A stretch of 64,000 nucleotides of DNA from Bdellovibrionales bacterium (GTDB lineage: Bacteria; Bdellovibrionota; Bdellovibrionia; Bdellovibrionales; UBA1609). The DNA lies in the NCBI GenBank assembly GCA_016714165.1, contig JADJNU010000001.1:2108001-2172000 (forward strand), given 5' to 3'. Of the stretch, positions 1 through 9,827 are shown in pieces. The notes beneath the pieces are model-generated. The model had not been told where the DNA came from. It saw nothing but the letters and a program-made list of their open reading frames with translations, and did not search any database. Numbering within the stretch: position 1 is the first letter of the stretch; the number at the start of each line of letters is the position of its first letter. A program made the translations under genes and the position numbers.

Positions 1-366
1 CAGATGAGAAAAAAAATTGATGTTCTCTTGATTGAATTAGGGGGAAACGACGGCCTCCGAGGAGTTTCAGTTGAAGCAACTAAAGTAAATCTCAGCGAAA
101 CCATTTTGTTGGCAAAAAAGGAAGGGATCAAAGTCCTGCTTGCTGGGATGGAACTCCCGGTTAATTATGGAAGCGACTACCGAAAAAAATTTGCGGCCTT
201 GTTTGCCGAACTTGCGAAGCAACACAAAGTTGCTTTCATGCCATTTCTTTTGGTCGACGTCGGAGGAAAAAGGGACTTAAATCTGAGTGATGGCATACAC
301 CCTAACGAAAGGGGACACCGCAAAATCGCCGAGAACCTCATTCCATTTATAGAAAGACTATTATGA
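1..366 (+). CDS. tesA: SGNH/GDSL lysophospholipase-type esterase, 3' part only (TesA-like)
   Basis: C-terminal part of a TesA-family esterase/thioesterase; the reading frame is open from base 1, so the N-terminal GDSL block lies outside the window. Visible are the block III motif GGND (about residues 13-16 from the first ATG at 4) and the catalytic block V Asp-x-x-His within DGIHP (about residues 96-99). Family members hydrolyse acyl-CoAs, lysophospholipids or aryl esters, usually in the periplasm. The stop TGA overlaps the ATG of the following ABC ATPase gene, so the two are translationally coupled. A TesA gene beside YbbA/YbbP-type ABC genes is a widespread arrangement; in E. coli the tesA gene is divergent, here it is co-directional. 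Confidence 0.85.
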   Translation, partial: QMRKKIDVLLIELGGNDGLRGVSVEATKVNLSETILLAKKEGIKVLLAGMELPVNYGSDYRKKFAALFAELAKQHKVAFMPFLLVDVGGKRDLNLSDGIHPNERGHRKIAENLIPFIERLL

Positions 367-1022
367 TTTTGTCGGTCAATCGACTCTGCAAGAGATACAA
401 TCAGGGCCAGGACATTATAGTGGCCCTCGACGAAATTTCCTTCAATATGACTAAGGGAGAAACCCTGGCCATCCTCGGTCCCTCGGGAAGCGGCAAGACG
501 ACCCTACTATCTCTGCTTGCTGGGCTTGAGGAAGTCAGTTCAGGGACAATTCAGATTTCTGATCACGACATTCATCAACTTTCTGAGGAAGATCTCACTC
601 AATTTCGCTCTAAGAATGTGGGAATTATTTTTCAACAATTCCATTTGATGCCGCATCTGACTGCCCTTGAGAACGTCCGTTTGCCTCTTGACATTCAGAA
701 TGTACCTGATTCAAATAAAGCAGCAGCTCGGGCCCTTGCCGCCGTGGGATTGGAAGCCAGAAAAAATCATTTCCCGAGGGAATTGAGTGGAGGTGAGAGC
801 CAAAGAGTAGCTATTGCAAGAGCCATTGTCACTCAGCCCACGCTCCTCCTCGCAGATGAACCCAGCGGAAATCTCGATGCGGAAACGGGAGAAATGGTAA
901 TGAATCTGATCTTTGATCTCGTTAGCACGAATCAGATGACCCTTATCCTCGTGACTCACAATCTCGACCTCGCACAGCGCTGCCAACGCCAGATTCATCT
1001 CAAGAGTGGCAGAATCGAATGA
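363..1022 (+). CDS. ybbA: ABC transporter ATP-binding protein, YbbA/LolD family
   Basis: 219-residue ABC ATPase of the LolD/MacB-ATPase type. It shows Walker A GPSGSGKT (39-46), the Q-loop (about Q91), signature LSGGE (141-145), Walker B LLLADEP (161-167) and an H-loop VTHN near 198. Its length fits the family. The ATG overlaps the TGA of the upstream esterase, and its own TGA overlaps the ATG of the downstream FtsX-type permease gene, so esterase, ATPase and permease form one coupled operon. By family, YbbA works with the large permease YbbP; the substrate is not settled. Confidence 0.92.
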   Translation: MILSVNRLCKRYNQGQDIIVALDEISFNMTKGETLAILGPSGSGKTTLLSLLAGLEEVSSGTIQISDHDIHQLSEEDLTQFRSKNVGIIFQQFHLMPHLTALENVRLPLDIQNVPDSNKAAARALAAVGLEARKNHFPRELSGGESQRVAIARAIVTQPTLLLADEPSGNLDAETGEMVMNLIFDLVSTNQMTLILVTHNLDLAQRCQRQIHLKSGRIE

Positions 1023-3592
1023 GAAAGCTTCTTTGGCTATCCTTGAGAGAACTCTTCAACCATCGGCAATTCACAATCTTATTTTCTCTGAATCTCAGTC
1101 TCGGCCTCAGCGGCTTTATTGCTTTGAACTCCTTTCGTTACTCAATTGAAAAATCCTTATCAACACGATCAAAAATCACCCTCGGGGCCGACCTTGGACT
1201 TTCGTCCCGCCACCCTCTTTCTAAAGAGGTTCTTGATTTGGCCTTGAGAAGCCTTCCGAGTGCTGCTGCACGCAGCGACATGATTGAGCTCTACTCAATG
1301 GTGGCAAGTACCGCTGGGTTATCAAAGCTTGTTCAACTTCGTGCCATCGATCCCAGTTTTCCGTTCTATGGCACAATTAAAATGTCTTCATCGCTGGGAT
1401 CTCAAGAAACAATGCCATTGGTCGTTGATTCCTCACCAACGAACAGCAATGCTTGGGTCTATCCAGAAGTTTTGGCACAGTTAAACCTGAAAGTGGAGGA
1501 TCCACTTCGTATCGGCGACATGGTATTTCGGATTGCCGGAGTTATTCTCGAAGATTCGGCTGCGGGAATCACGACGAGTATGGCTCCTCGCGTTTACATT
1601 CCCCTGTCACAAATTCCCAATACTAAACTGGTGACCTCGGAGAGCCTGGCCTGGTACACGTCTCTTTTTGCGATCCCCTCTGCTGCGGACGCTCAACTAA
1701 AGAAAATAGAACAATTGCTTCACTCCAGTCCCGTTATTCCTTCGGAGGTAGAAGTCTATTCTCATCAAACGGCCGGTGATCAAATGGGAAGGCTGGCCAA
1801 TTAGCTGGGTGACTACCTCAGTCTAGTCGCTCTTGCAGCACTTTTTCTATGCTCAGTGGGGGCCATATTTCTATTCAAAGCCTATTTTTCCCGAAAAATT
1901 CGTTCTTTTGCGATATATCTGAGCCTTGGCCTCAGACCAAATCGCGTCTTAGTTCTCGTTCTCTTTCAAGTCGCGGCGCTCGGTTTTATTGGATCACTTC
2001 CTGCGATCTGTCTTTCGCTGATACTCGTACCCATGATTTCTCTCATCACGCAGCAATTACTTCCAATCCAACTGGATTCCGCAATGGATCCGATGTCTAT
2101 CTTAATTGCAGTAACGACAGCCATCGGTGGAAGCCTATTGGTTTGTTTTCCAACGGCCCTTCGAGTGAAGCAAATAAAACCCTCATTTCTTTTTCGAATT
2201 GAAACTCTTCGAATTCTGCCCACGGCCCCTTCCGTCGTTTTGCTCTCCTATCTGCCTGCTGTTGTTGCGTTTTGGCTGATGTCCGTTTGGCAGGCTCATT
2301 CCTGGCAGGTAGGCTCGCTATTCACTGCTATTTTTGGTTGTTCCGGATTACTTTTTTGGTTTCTTGTTTTTCTCGTTTTAAAGCCACTTGAGAGAATCCC
2401 TAAAAGACTTCCCTCATTTGTCCAGATTGCGACAAGAGAGATGGTCCGTCACCAGTCTTCGACCATAACAAGCTTTTTGGCATTGAGCCTGGGCGTACTA
2501 CTCATAAATATTGCACCCCAAATTGAAGCTAATCTTCGTGGAGAAATTGAACACCCCGAAAAATCGCGACTACCTAGCTTTTTTTTGTTTGATATTCAGG
2601 AAGATCAACTCTCCGAACTCAAAAAATTGACAGCTGAGTTCAAGATCCCATTGCAGCAAGTTTCCCCCCTCGTAAGAGCCCGTCTCGTTGCGGTCAACAA
2701 GCAAAAATTTGAAAAAGGTGAAAAGCAAGTTTTCTCTCGAGAAGAGGAACGCGAAGCGCGTTTTCGCAATCGTGGATTTAACTTAACCTACCGAAGCGAT
2801 CTTTCCGAATCCGAAGAGCTCTCAGAAGGCCAAAGTTTTAGCGGTGTTTTTGATCAAACAAAGGGTGGCGTGCCAGAGATATCGGTTGAAAAGCGCTTCG
2901 CACAACGATTGGGATTGAAAATAAACGACATCCTTAGCTTTGATATTCAAGATGTCCCAATTGAGGGCAAAATTATCAATTTTAGAACTGTACGATGGGC
3001 CAGCTTCCAGCCAAATTTCTTTCTTCAGTTTCAACCCGGTGTTTTAGAATCAGCACCCAAAACTTACCTCGCCTCTCTTCCCGACCATGAGACCGCAATA
3101 AAGACTTCAATACAAAACGCCATTGTCAGCAAATTTCCAAATATCAGCCTCATCGACGTTTCTAGATTGGCGGGCCGAATTCTTGAAATAAGTCAGCAGA
3201 TGACCTGGGCCATGCATTTGATGGCAGGCCTTAATATAGTCGTCGGACTTTTTGTCATGTTCTCCATCTGCAACCACCAAATATGGCAGCGCAAATGGGA
3301 AATGAGTTTACTGAAGGTTTTAGGCTATCGATCAGCACAAGTTCGCAACATGTTTTTATTTCAACATTTGGCGATTGGCCTGTCGGCTGGAATTGTTGGC
3401 GCAATAACCAGCCTAGTGGTTAGTTTTGGAATTTCCTTTGTCCTCTTTGATGGGCTTTGGGTTTGGCAATGGCAAGCGCCCACTTTCTCGGTTTTGTCGC
3501 TCATTGCACTCAGCTTTTGCGTCAGCTATATCTCCTCACGACAGATTTTTTTAACAAAGCCGAACATACTATTGCGGCAAGAAGTAGCATGA
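1019..3592 (+). pseudogene. ybbP: FtsX-type ABC permease, YbbP-like, interrupted by an in-frame TAG
   Basis: Two stretches in the same frame (1019-1804 and 1805-3592) together give about 857 codons, the size of YbbP-type permeases (about 800 residues). The N-terminal part has a membrane helix and a periplasmic MacB-like domain; the stop TAG at 1802-1804 falls just before the second membrane helix, and the rest contains the remaining helices and a second periplasmic domain ending in a C-terminal FtsX domain. Reading continues without shift after the TAG, and a CAG (Gln) to TAG change would explain it. Either the gene is inactivated, the TAG is read through, or this is a base-call error. It is translationally coupled to the ATPase gene through an ATGA overlap. 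Confidence 0.8.
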
Positions 3593-3653
3593 GAGAAGGG
3601 ATTACGTGTGAGCAATGAGTCATCTGAATCAATTCTTAAATTAGAGGGCAAAT

Positions 3654-4435
3654 ATGTTTAAAAAAAATCAATACATCTTTCTAGGTGCTTCTCTTTTGTC
3701 TGTTGCGATAATGAGCGTTTTTTTCTTTTATAGATACAACCGCAAATACGACCTTATCAAACCGAAACGAGGATCTATCACTGAAGCTATTTACGGTTTA
3801 GGAAAAGTAAAATCATATAGCAAATATGATGTTAAACTAGGAATCATGAGTACTGTTCAGGAAGTGTATGTTCGCGAGGGAGACGTCGTAAAAAAGGGGG
3901 ACCCACTTATTCGATTTACTGAGAATCTAAAGTTTTCATCACCCATAAACGGCACGGTTACCTTCATAGGAGTCGGAGAGTCAGAGGGTGTCGCTCCTCA
4001 AGTCGTGCTCTTATCTGTCCAGGATCTTAACGACAAGTACATCGAGGTTTCTCTTGAACAACAGGCCGCTCTGAGGGTGCGCGCAGGCCAAATGGCTGAT
4101 GTTATTTTTGAAAGCCTTCGATCCGTAAAGCTGGAGGGAAAAGTTAAAGCGCTTTTTCCAAAAATGATGAATTCCTTGCCCATATTCAAGTGAATGGACT
4201 GATGGAGAATGTTCTTCCTGGGATGACCGCTGACGTCTCTATTCAAGTCGGCCAACATGAAAATGTCCTGTTGGTTCCTCTGTCCGCAGTTTCTAATGGA
4301 CATTTAATTATTGAGAGAAATCAAAAGCGAGTGAAAATTCCCATAAAAATTGGAGGAATTGATGGTCAATGGGCGGAGGTCAAAGAAAGCGCCTTATCTG
4401 ACATCGATCTTATTGTCGTAAAAACATCAATCTGA
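3654..4435 (+). pseudogene. HlyD-type periplasmic adaptor of an ABC exporter, frameshifted
   Basis: The frame opened at 3654 encodes one N-terminal membrane anchor (about residues 8-27) followed by a biotinyl-lipoyl-like hairpin domain, then stops at 4193. The natural continuation (beta-barrel domain with an LLPGMT-like segment, here VLPGMTADV) lies in the -1 frame to 4435. The switch falls at about 4153-4164, in a T5/CC/A5 stretch, and one missing base restores a 260-residue protein. It is short for a HlyD protein because the coiled-coil hairpin is absent. The permease and ATPase genes follow immediately, so this is the membrane-fusion partner of a DevBCA/MacAB-like export system. Confidence 0.75.
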
Positions 4436-4469
4436 TTTATTCAAAGGCAAGGGGAGGAGGGATCAATTT

Positions 4470-5714
4470 ATGTGGTTTTTGGCCTTACGCCAAATGCTCG
4501 CTCGAAAAAAGCAAACACTCTTGATTTTTCTTGGTATCTCGCTGGGCACAACTATCTATGTGGTCATTGCGGGAATGCAGCTGGGAATGAGAAACTACAT
4601 TTCAGAACAATTACTCAACAACACGGCTCATGTCATCATTAAAGGAAATGAACAAAAAATACAGCAAGAAGATTTGCGCGATCGCTTTTTTGAAGAAACC
4701 CAATTTGTTCAATGGATCGTCCCACCGGCAGGAAAGCGAGGCGAATCAAGACTTGAAAATCCGCAAGGATGGTTTTCTCGTCTTGAAAGGGACCCAAGAG
4801 TTTTGGCCTATTCTCCTCGATTGACAATAAATGCCATTGTGGCGCGCGGTCCCCTGAGAACAAGTATTGGTCTCACTGGAATAATTCCTGAAAAGCACAC
4901 GCAAGTGACGAGTCATGCTGACTACACCGTGGCTGGAAATCTCTCCATGCTGACGGGTGGGGGGCGGAAAATTATTCTCGGCAAGGGGGTTATGGACAAA
5001 TTGGGCGCATCGGTTGGAGATACGATTAGAATATCAAGCGGATTCAATGAAGCTTGGCCTTATCGCATCGTTGGAGTCGTTCAACTGGGAAATCACAATA
5101 TTGACGACACCATGGGACTGGCTCACCTCTCCGATGTTCAATCTCTGAATCACTCTCCTGGACGAGTCAGCGAAATTTCTGTAGCCCTCGACGACATTCA
5201 GCTTTCTTCCTCAACCGCTTCTCTCTGGTCGCTCTATTCAAACGACAAAGTGGAGGGATGGGAAGAAGCAAATGCTTCATTTATGCAGATTATCAATATT
5301 CAGGATATCACCAGATACGTTATCACATTTGCCATACTGCTCGTGGCCGCCTTTGGTGTTTACAATGTGTTAAGCATCATGATCAGTCAGAAGCAAAAGG
5401 AAATCGCGATCCTCCGCTCTATCGGCTACGGTCCCGAAAAAATTCTTCAGCTGTTTATGATTCAGGGTTTCCTCTTGGGGTTTGTTGGTGGTCTCAGTGG
5501 CCTTGTCCTTGGCCTCGGCGCTAATCTTCTTATTGGAAATATTGATCTGGGATTTAAGATTGGAAAAGGGACACATCTTCCAATATCCTACGATGTAACT
5601 ATTTTTGTTGCGGCATTTGTGGCAGCACAGGCTGCTGCGGCAGTGGCAAGTATCATTCCTGCCAGACATGCCGCTCAACTGACTCCATTAGATATTATAC
5701 GTGCAAACATTTGA
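4470..5714 (+). CDS. MacB/DevC-type ABC permease
   Basis: 414-residue permease with the LolC/E-MacB topology: one N-terminal membrane helix (about 15-38), a periplasmic MacB-like domain of about 230 residues, then three C-terminal helices of the FtsX domain (about 280-410). The cytoplasmic coupling segment between helices 2 and 3 carries the typical KEIAILRSIGY motif. A strong Shine-Dalgarno (GGGGAGGAGGG, 4451-4461) precedes ATG 4470. It sits between the adaptor and ATPase genes, forming a three-gene export cassette. By family, such permeases are mechanotransmission proteins that move lipoproteins, glycolipids, peptides or drugs across the periplasm; the cargo cannot be read from sequence. 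Confidence 0.85.
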   Translation: MWFLALRQMLARKKQTLLIFLGISLGTTIYVVIAGMQLGMRNYISEQLLNNTAHVIIKGNEQKIQQEDLRDRFFEETQFVQWIVPPAGKRGESRLENPQGWFSRLERDPRVLAYSPRLTINAIVARGPLRTSIGLTGIIPEKHTQVTSHADYTVAGNLSMLTGGGRKIILGKGVMDKLGASVGDTIRISSGFNEAWPYRIVGVVQLGNHNIDDTMGLAHLSDVQSLNHSPGRVSEISVALDDIQLSSSTASLWSLYSNDKVEGWEEANASFMQIINIQDITRYVITFAILLVAAFGVYNVLSIMISQKQKEIAILRSIGYGPEKILQLFMIQGFLLGFVGGLSGLVLGLGANLLIGNIDLGFKIGKGTHLPISYDVTIFVAAFVAAQAAAAVASIIPARHAAQLTPLDIIRANI

Positions 5715-5732
5715 CTTTAGGAGAGCCAAAAA

Positions 5733-6422
5733 TTGGGAATTCAAGGGCACCAACTCATCAAGGAATTCGGAGTTCCACCAACTCGAATTCTACATCATGT
5801 TGAAGTGAATATCAAAGATGGTGAATTCGTTTCTATTTCTGGAAAGTCGGGATCAGGAAAGAGCTCGCTGCTCTATATTCTGAGCACTCTCGACAATCCA
5901 ACCCAAGGTGAGGTCCTCGTTGATGGAGCGAATATTGCCAAGCTATCAAGCCGAGATCTTCATGATTTTAGAAACCGTCAAGTTGGTTTCATTTTTCAAT
6001 TTCACTATCTTCTTCCTGAATTGACCGCTCTAGAAAACGTTCTCCTAGGACCTCGAAATCTAAAACGCCACGAAGAGCTAAAAAATCGAGCCATGACTCT
6101 TCTTGAAGAACTCGAAATATCCGAGCAAGCAAACAAGTTTCCAGCCCAAATGAGCGGAGGTCAGCAACAGAGAGTCGCAATTGCACGAGCCCTTATTTTG
6201 CAACCAAGATATCTTTTTGCAGATGAGCCCACCGGCAACCTGGATACCGCAAACGCCGAACGAGTGATGAATATCCTCACTCAGTTCAATCAAAAAATGA
6301 AAACAACTATTGTATTGGTCACTCATGACCCCGACTATTCTCGACTGGCTCACCGCGAAATCCTACTTGTTGACGGCCACCTGGCCGATGGAACTCATAT
6401 TGGAGGAGCGGCCTCGCCTTGA
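5733..6422 (+). CDS. ABC transporter ATP-binding protein, LolD/MacB/DevA type
   Basis: 229-residue ATPase with Walker A GKSGSGKS (37-44), Q-loop FQFHYLLPE, signature MSGGQ and Walker B LFADEPTG, plus an intact H-loop VTHD. Start chosen at TTG 5733 because an AGGAG Shine-Dalgarno (5719-5723) is correctly spaced and no ATG lies nearby. It is the energising subunit for the preceding permease and adaptor. It resembles the YbbA-like ATPase at 363-1022, so the two adjacent cassettes may be ancient paralogues. Confidence 0.88.
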   Translation: MGIQGHQLIKEFGVPPTRILHHVEVNIKDGEFVSISGKSGSGKSSLLYILSTLDNPTQGEVLVDGANIAKLSSRDLHDFRNRQVGFIFQFHYLLPELTALENVLLGPRNLKRHEELKNRAMTLLEELEISEQANKFPAQMSGGQQQRVAIARALILQPRYLFADEPTGNLDTANAERVMNILTQFNQKMKTTIVLVTHDPDYSRLAHREILLVDGHLADGTHIGGAASP

Positions 6423-6585
6423 TTTGGAACAATATTCGAAATATCAGAAGACCCAAGTGAAAATTGTATCAGATCGGGACATGGATTTCTCCCGTGGGCG
6501 GACCCCTTGAGAATATTCGGCATTTCGACCGATAGTATATAATAGTAAATACAGGTGTCCTTGGTCACTTTGGAGAACATTAAAC

Positions 6586-7365
6586 TTGGATGAGCCGGCA
6601 TATAAACTTGAGAAAAAGCGGGGCAAACGTCTAGATATTCACGCAACGACCTCAGATGTGCCCGGTTTGCGAGGGCAACTTGAGACCTACTTGCGCACTT
6701 TTCGCAATATGGCATTTCTGGCCCTTCTGTCTCCCGTTTGTCTTTTAGTTGTACTGTGTGCAGGTGTTTCTGCAGCTCCTGGGCTCTACATATTTGACTT
6801 TCTTTCATCCACAACATCAACCTGGCATCCCATACTCCATTATATCGCCGCAGGCTCAGGAATAGCATTGGGTTATCTGACTTACGGGTTTACCCTCATA
6901 TTTGTCGTTCCAACAGTTAATTTTATTCTCCCTCTGCGTTTAAAGGCTTGGCGGGGGATTTGGTTTTCTCTAGAGGCAATCCCCTGGTTTGTTCACAATG
7001 CTCTTACTTATCTTGTGAGGTATAGTTTTTTAGAACTCGTTACTCCAACTCCAATTAACGTGCTGTTCTATCGTATGATGGGAATGAAAATCGGTAGAGG
7101 CGTTGTCATCAACACGACAAATATTTCTGACCCTTGTATGATTAGCCTCGGAGATTATGTGACAATCGGAGGCTCTGCCCATTTATTTGCTCATTATGGC
7201 CAAAAAGGAATTCTCGTCATCGCTCCTGTCAAGATAGGGGACGGGACCACTATCGGATTAAAAGCCAGTATCATGGGTGATGTGACTGTTGGAAAAAATG
7301 CACTCATTAAGCCTCACGCCGTTCTCATTCCAAAAACTCGAATTGAGGATGGGGAGACTTTTTAA
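6586..7365 (+). CDS. Membrane protein with C-terminal left-handed beta-helix (hexapeptide) acyltransferase-like domain
   Basis: 259 residues. The N-terminal half has two to three hydrophobic segments (about 45-70, 85-115, 125-150). The C-terminal 100 residues have hexapeptide-repeat character (IGRGV, ISLGDYVTIGG, VKIGDGTTIG, SIMGDVTVG, ALIKPHAV), the LbH fold of acetyl/acyltransferases. A similar membrane-plus-LbH module forms the C-terminus of some non-ribosomal peptide synthetase-like enzymes; this is a family recollection and not a proof of function. Start at TTG 6586 follows a TGGAG at 6571-6575. It stands alone on the plus strand and converges with the CoA-binding gene 18 bp away. Confidence 0.65.
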   Translation: MDEPAYKLEKKRGKRLDIHATTSDVPGLRGQLETYLRTFRNMAFLALLSPVCLLVVLCAGVSAAPGLYIFDFLSSTTSTWHPILHYIAAGSGIALGYLTYGFTLIFVVPTVNFILPLRLKAWRGIWFSLEAIPWFVHNALTYLVRYSFLELVTPTPINVLFYRMMGMKIGRGVVINTTNISDPCMISLGDYVTIGGSAHLFAHYGQKGILVIAPVKIGDGTTIGLKASIMGDVTVGKNALIKPHAVLIPKTRIEDGETF

Positions 7366-7383
7366 TTCCCACCTCATTCGTTT

Positions 7384-7806
7384 CTATTTTATTAAAAATA
7401 ATCTTCGATGCTCCTTTAGTATGCATTTGTCGGATATGACCACAATTCCAGCTTGGCGCGCCCTCTCCTCTGCCTCGAGATGAGTGACGCCCTCCTGTAA
7501 CCAAAGCACCTGGGGTCGAAGGGGAATTAACTCATTCACCAGCTCCAAGACGTGTTCTGGTGCGCGAAACACGTCCACTATTTCGAGCTTATGCGGCACC
7601 TGCTTCAGCGACGCATAAATGGAGCAACCGAGAATAGATTTCTCCACTGGGTTAACGCCATCAACCTCAAATCCTTGGTTTAAGAGATACTCTGTGACTC
7701 CGTAACTTGCCCGGCTCGGCTTCGAGCTGATTCCCACAACGGTCACCTTTTTGTATTTCTCCAAAACTTCTTTAATCAAATTCTGATCTGTTGAGCTTCT
7801 ACCCAT
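7384..7806 (-). CDS. CoA-binding protein, YccU family
   Basis: 140-residue single-domain Rossmann protein of the CoA_binding_2 (YccU) type. Visible are the N-terminal nucleotide-binding segment VVGISSKPSRASYGV (about 24-38), the conserved VNPVEKSILG segment, VDVFRAPEHV and the characteristic C-terminal CILKEHRRL. Length and motif order match the family. Family members bind CoA without known catalysis. The gene ends in TAG, showing that TAG is an ordinary stop here. Confidence 0.88.
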   Translation of the reverse strand: MGRSSTDQNLIKEVLEKYKKVTVVGISSKPSRASYGVTEYLLNQGFEVDGVNPVEKSILGCSIYASLKQVPHKLEIVDVFRAPEHVLELVNELIPLRPQVLWLQEGVTHLEAEERARQAGIVVISDKCILKEHRRLFLIK

Positions 7807-7887
7807 GTCATCTCGCCTCCCTCAAATAATGATGAATTCTTCATGATAGTCAGAGGACAGATGTCCGTCCAAAGAAAACTGAAGTAA

Positions 7888-7912
7888 ATTTATCAAAATT
7901 TGATTGATAAAT
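7888..7912 (-). terminator. AT-rich stem-loop downstream of the repeat protein gene
   Basis: ATTTATCAA (7888-7896) and TTGATAAAT (7904-7912) form a perfect 9-bp stem with a 7-nt loop, about 30 bp beyond the stop of the minus-strand gene ending at 7943. There is only a short T-rich tail, so it is a weak terminator or an mRNA-stabilising hairpin. Confidence 0.4.
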
Positions 7913-7942
7913 CTGCTGCTTCAATCAGAATTTTTCTTGAGG

Positions 7943-9160
7943 CTAACGCGTCGGGATTTTGACAAAAATGTATGCCTGCGATTTCGTGTCGGGATTGCGA
8001 ATCCTCAATCCATACTCCGCACCAGAAGGATAATCAGTCAAAGGTGCCGTTCGGAAATAGTCCGTCCCATTGGTGGACCATTTGGATGGGACCAAAAAGG
8101 CAGTCCAATCAAAAACATTATCAGTCATGGTCTCTCCTCTGGACCCAGCACCATAGGCAGCCAAACGAAATTGACCATTGGCTACGGAGTAAATGAAGGC
8201 CACTGACTCCCCACCAGACTTGTTCAAGTCAACATCAAACCAAACTTCATTACCCCGTTCTGGATTCCGGTACCCCAAGGTATAAACAGGGCCCTCTCCA
8301 GGAACAATCGCCCTGTCCAAAGAATAGTTGTTTCCATCAGTTGTCCATTTTCCTGGCACTATGAACCTCGTCCAATCCAAAGTGCCCGCACCCTTCGTCT
8401 CCCCCAGAGGGCCCGCATTGAATACATCAATTTTAAGGCGTCCGGCAACCACCTGGTATTTCACGTGAATGGTACCCTCTCGATCAAGTCTATCGGGAAT
8501 TTGTATTTGCGCCGAGGCAGATTTGTTATTATCCGGATTTCTGATTTCCATTAGGAAATCAGATCCAGGAGTGTAATTTGTGATGGGCCTTGAAAGAAAA
8601 TAATTGTTTCCGTCGGTCGTCCACTTATCTGGAACAATAAATTTGGCCCAGTTTCCAATCCCGTACGTTCGAACCTCACCGTTTGGACCCGCATTTCTTG
8701 CCGCAATATCTAATTTTCCGTTGGCGACCTGAACGTCCAAAGTAATCGCGTCCGCAGGGGGAGGGGTTGTTGAGTTTGGTATACTCAACGAAAGACTGCC
8801 TGATTCTGTTGTTGTCGGGTTCAGAACGTAAAGCCGATATTGAGATCCTGGAGTGAAATTGGTTAGGGGCTGATCCAAAAAATAGTCATCATTATTAGAA
8901 GTAGTCCAAACTCCAGAACTGGAGGCCAATGAAGTCCAGGCCGTTTGATCGTTCTCTCTTATCTTTCCTTCAGGACCCGCATGATGAATTTCTATTTTTA
9001 ATCGAGCCGTCGAATTAGACAGTTCGTAGTTGATAATGATTTTTTCATGAGTTACTTGTTGGCTGGCACTCTGAATTTGCCCAGGATTCCCCTTCGTACA
9101 GCCAAATTGTGCAAAAAGACAAACAAGAAACGGGAATAACAAAAATCTAAATGCTGACAT
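7943..9160 (-). CDS. Secreted or lipid-anchored protein made of four homologous repeats
   Basis: 405 residues from ATG 9160; an upstream frame extension to 9217 lacks signal-peptide logic, so the later start is chosen. An N-terminal hydrophobic segment ends in a Cys (FAQFGC), resembling but not matching a canonical lipobox. The rest is four repeats of about 85-90 residues, each with an AGP-x-GE/K motif, a W-T-(S/R/K)-F segment, KW(T/S)T(D/N)G-x-(N/D)Y and a final RNP-(E/D) turn. I do not recognise the family; the pattern suggests tandem beta-sandwich modules on the cell surface or in the periplasm. It is apparently monocistronic. Confidence 0.7.
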   Translation of the reverse strand: MSAFRFLLFPFLVCLFAQFGCTKGNPGQIQSASQQVTHEKIIINYELSNSTARLKIEIHHAGPEGKIRENDQTAWTSLASSSGVWTTSNNDDYFLDQPLTNFTPGSQYRLYVLNPTTTESGSLSLSIPNSTTPPPADAITLDVQVANGKLDIAARNAGPNGEVRTYGIGNWAKFIVPDKWTTDGNNYFLSRPITNYTPGSDFLMEIRNPDNNKSASAQIQIPDRLDREGTIHVKYQVVAGRLKIDVFNAGPLGETKGAGTLDWTRFIVPGKWTTDGNNYSLDRAIVPGEGPVYTLGYRNPERGNEVWFDVDLNKSGGESVAFIYSVANGQFRLAAYGAGSRGETMTDNVFDWTAFLVPSKWSTNGTDYFRTAPLTDYPSGAEYGLRIRNPDTKSQAYIFVKIPTR

Positions 9161-9398
9161 GTCACACCCTTCACTTACTCTTAGGTCCTCACAGATCAAA
9201 AGCAAGGATGCTTTCAATCTATTCTTCCTTCATTCACAAATCTCATATATGGAGTGCACTGATCATGCCGGCCAAAGATTGGCTATATTGATCCTTCACC
9301 AAATCAAACCGTACAATTACCTAGAATTTTGACAGATAGCATTGGAAGAACACTGACTCAGTTTGATACGTTTGTGACTGTCTCCACTTGAGTGAGGC

Positions 9399-9827
9399 TC
9401 AATAACTATTCCAACCGTCCTGCTTTTCATTTTTGCATACGATTTCCACAAGCATAATCAGATCAAACAACTCTTTGCCACTTGAAAAATAGCGTTCCAC
9501 CGAATAGCGCTTCATGGTCGCCTTTTCCAATCCTTGCATGTCCTTTGAATCTCTACATAAATCTCTTCTCAACTTCTTCAAAGACTCATAGCGACCGCTG
9601 ACGATTGATTCTTCAATGCGATGTCCCTCCTCAATCGCATGCGCTTCCCTTTCATATCCGGAAATGCGTATGGAATCCGTGCGAACAGAGTTGCTGCCTC
9701 CTCCCAGGCCTCCTTGATCAGCTACTGCGAGAGACGAAGAACAGACGAAAGAAGCGACCGTAATTAAAAAGAATGCCAAATTATTTCTTAGTACACACGA
9801 TAGCGCTTGAACAAAAACTCGTTTCAC
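9399..9827 (-). CDS. Possible nested secreted protein (in-frame internal start)
   Basis: The last 142 codons of the HTH gene, started at GTG 9827, would make a small exported protein: positively charged N-terminus KRVFVQ, hydrophobic core, and LAVA-DQ cleavage site, leaving a mature part of about 106 residues with a Gly-rich start and two Cys. A purine-rich AAGGA sits about 8 bases upstream. The alternative is that this is simply the C-terminal domain of the 380-residue protein. The family is unknown. Confidence 0.3.
   Translation of the reverse strand: MKRVFVQALSCVLRNNLAFFLITVASFVCSSSLAVADQGGLGGGSNSVRTDSIRISGYEREAHAIEEGHRIEESIVSGRYESLKKLRRDLCRDSKDMQGLEKATMKRYSVERYFSSGKELFDLIMLVEIVCKNEKQDGWNSY

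Noticed and set aside
4153..4193. Programmed -1 frameshift in the HlyD-like gene
   Set aside because: CCA-AAA-ATG is not a standard slippery heptamer and many other genes in the window have similar homopolymer breaks.
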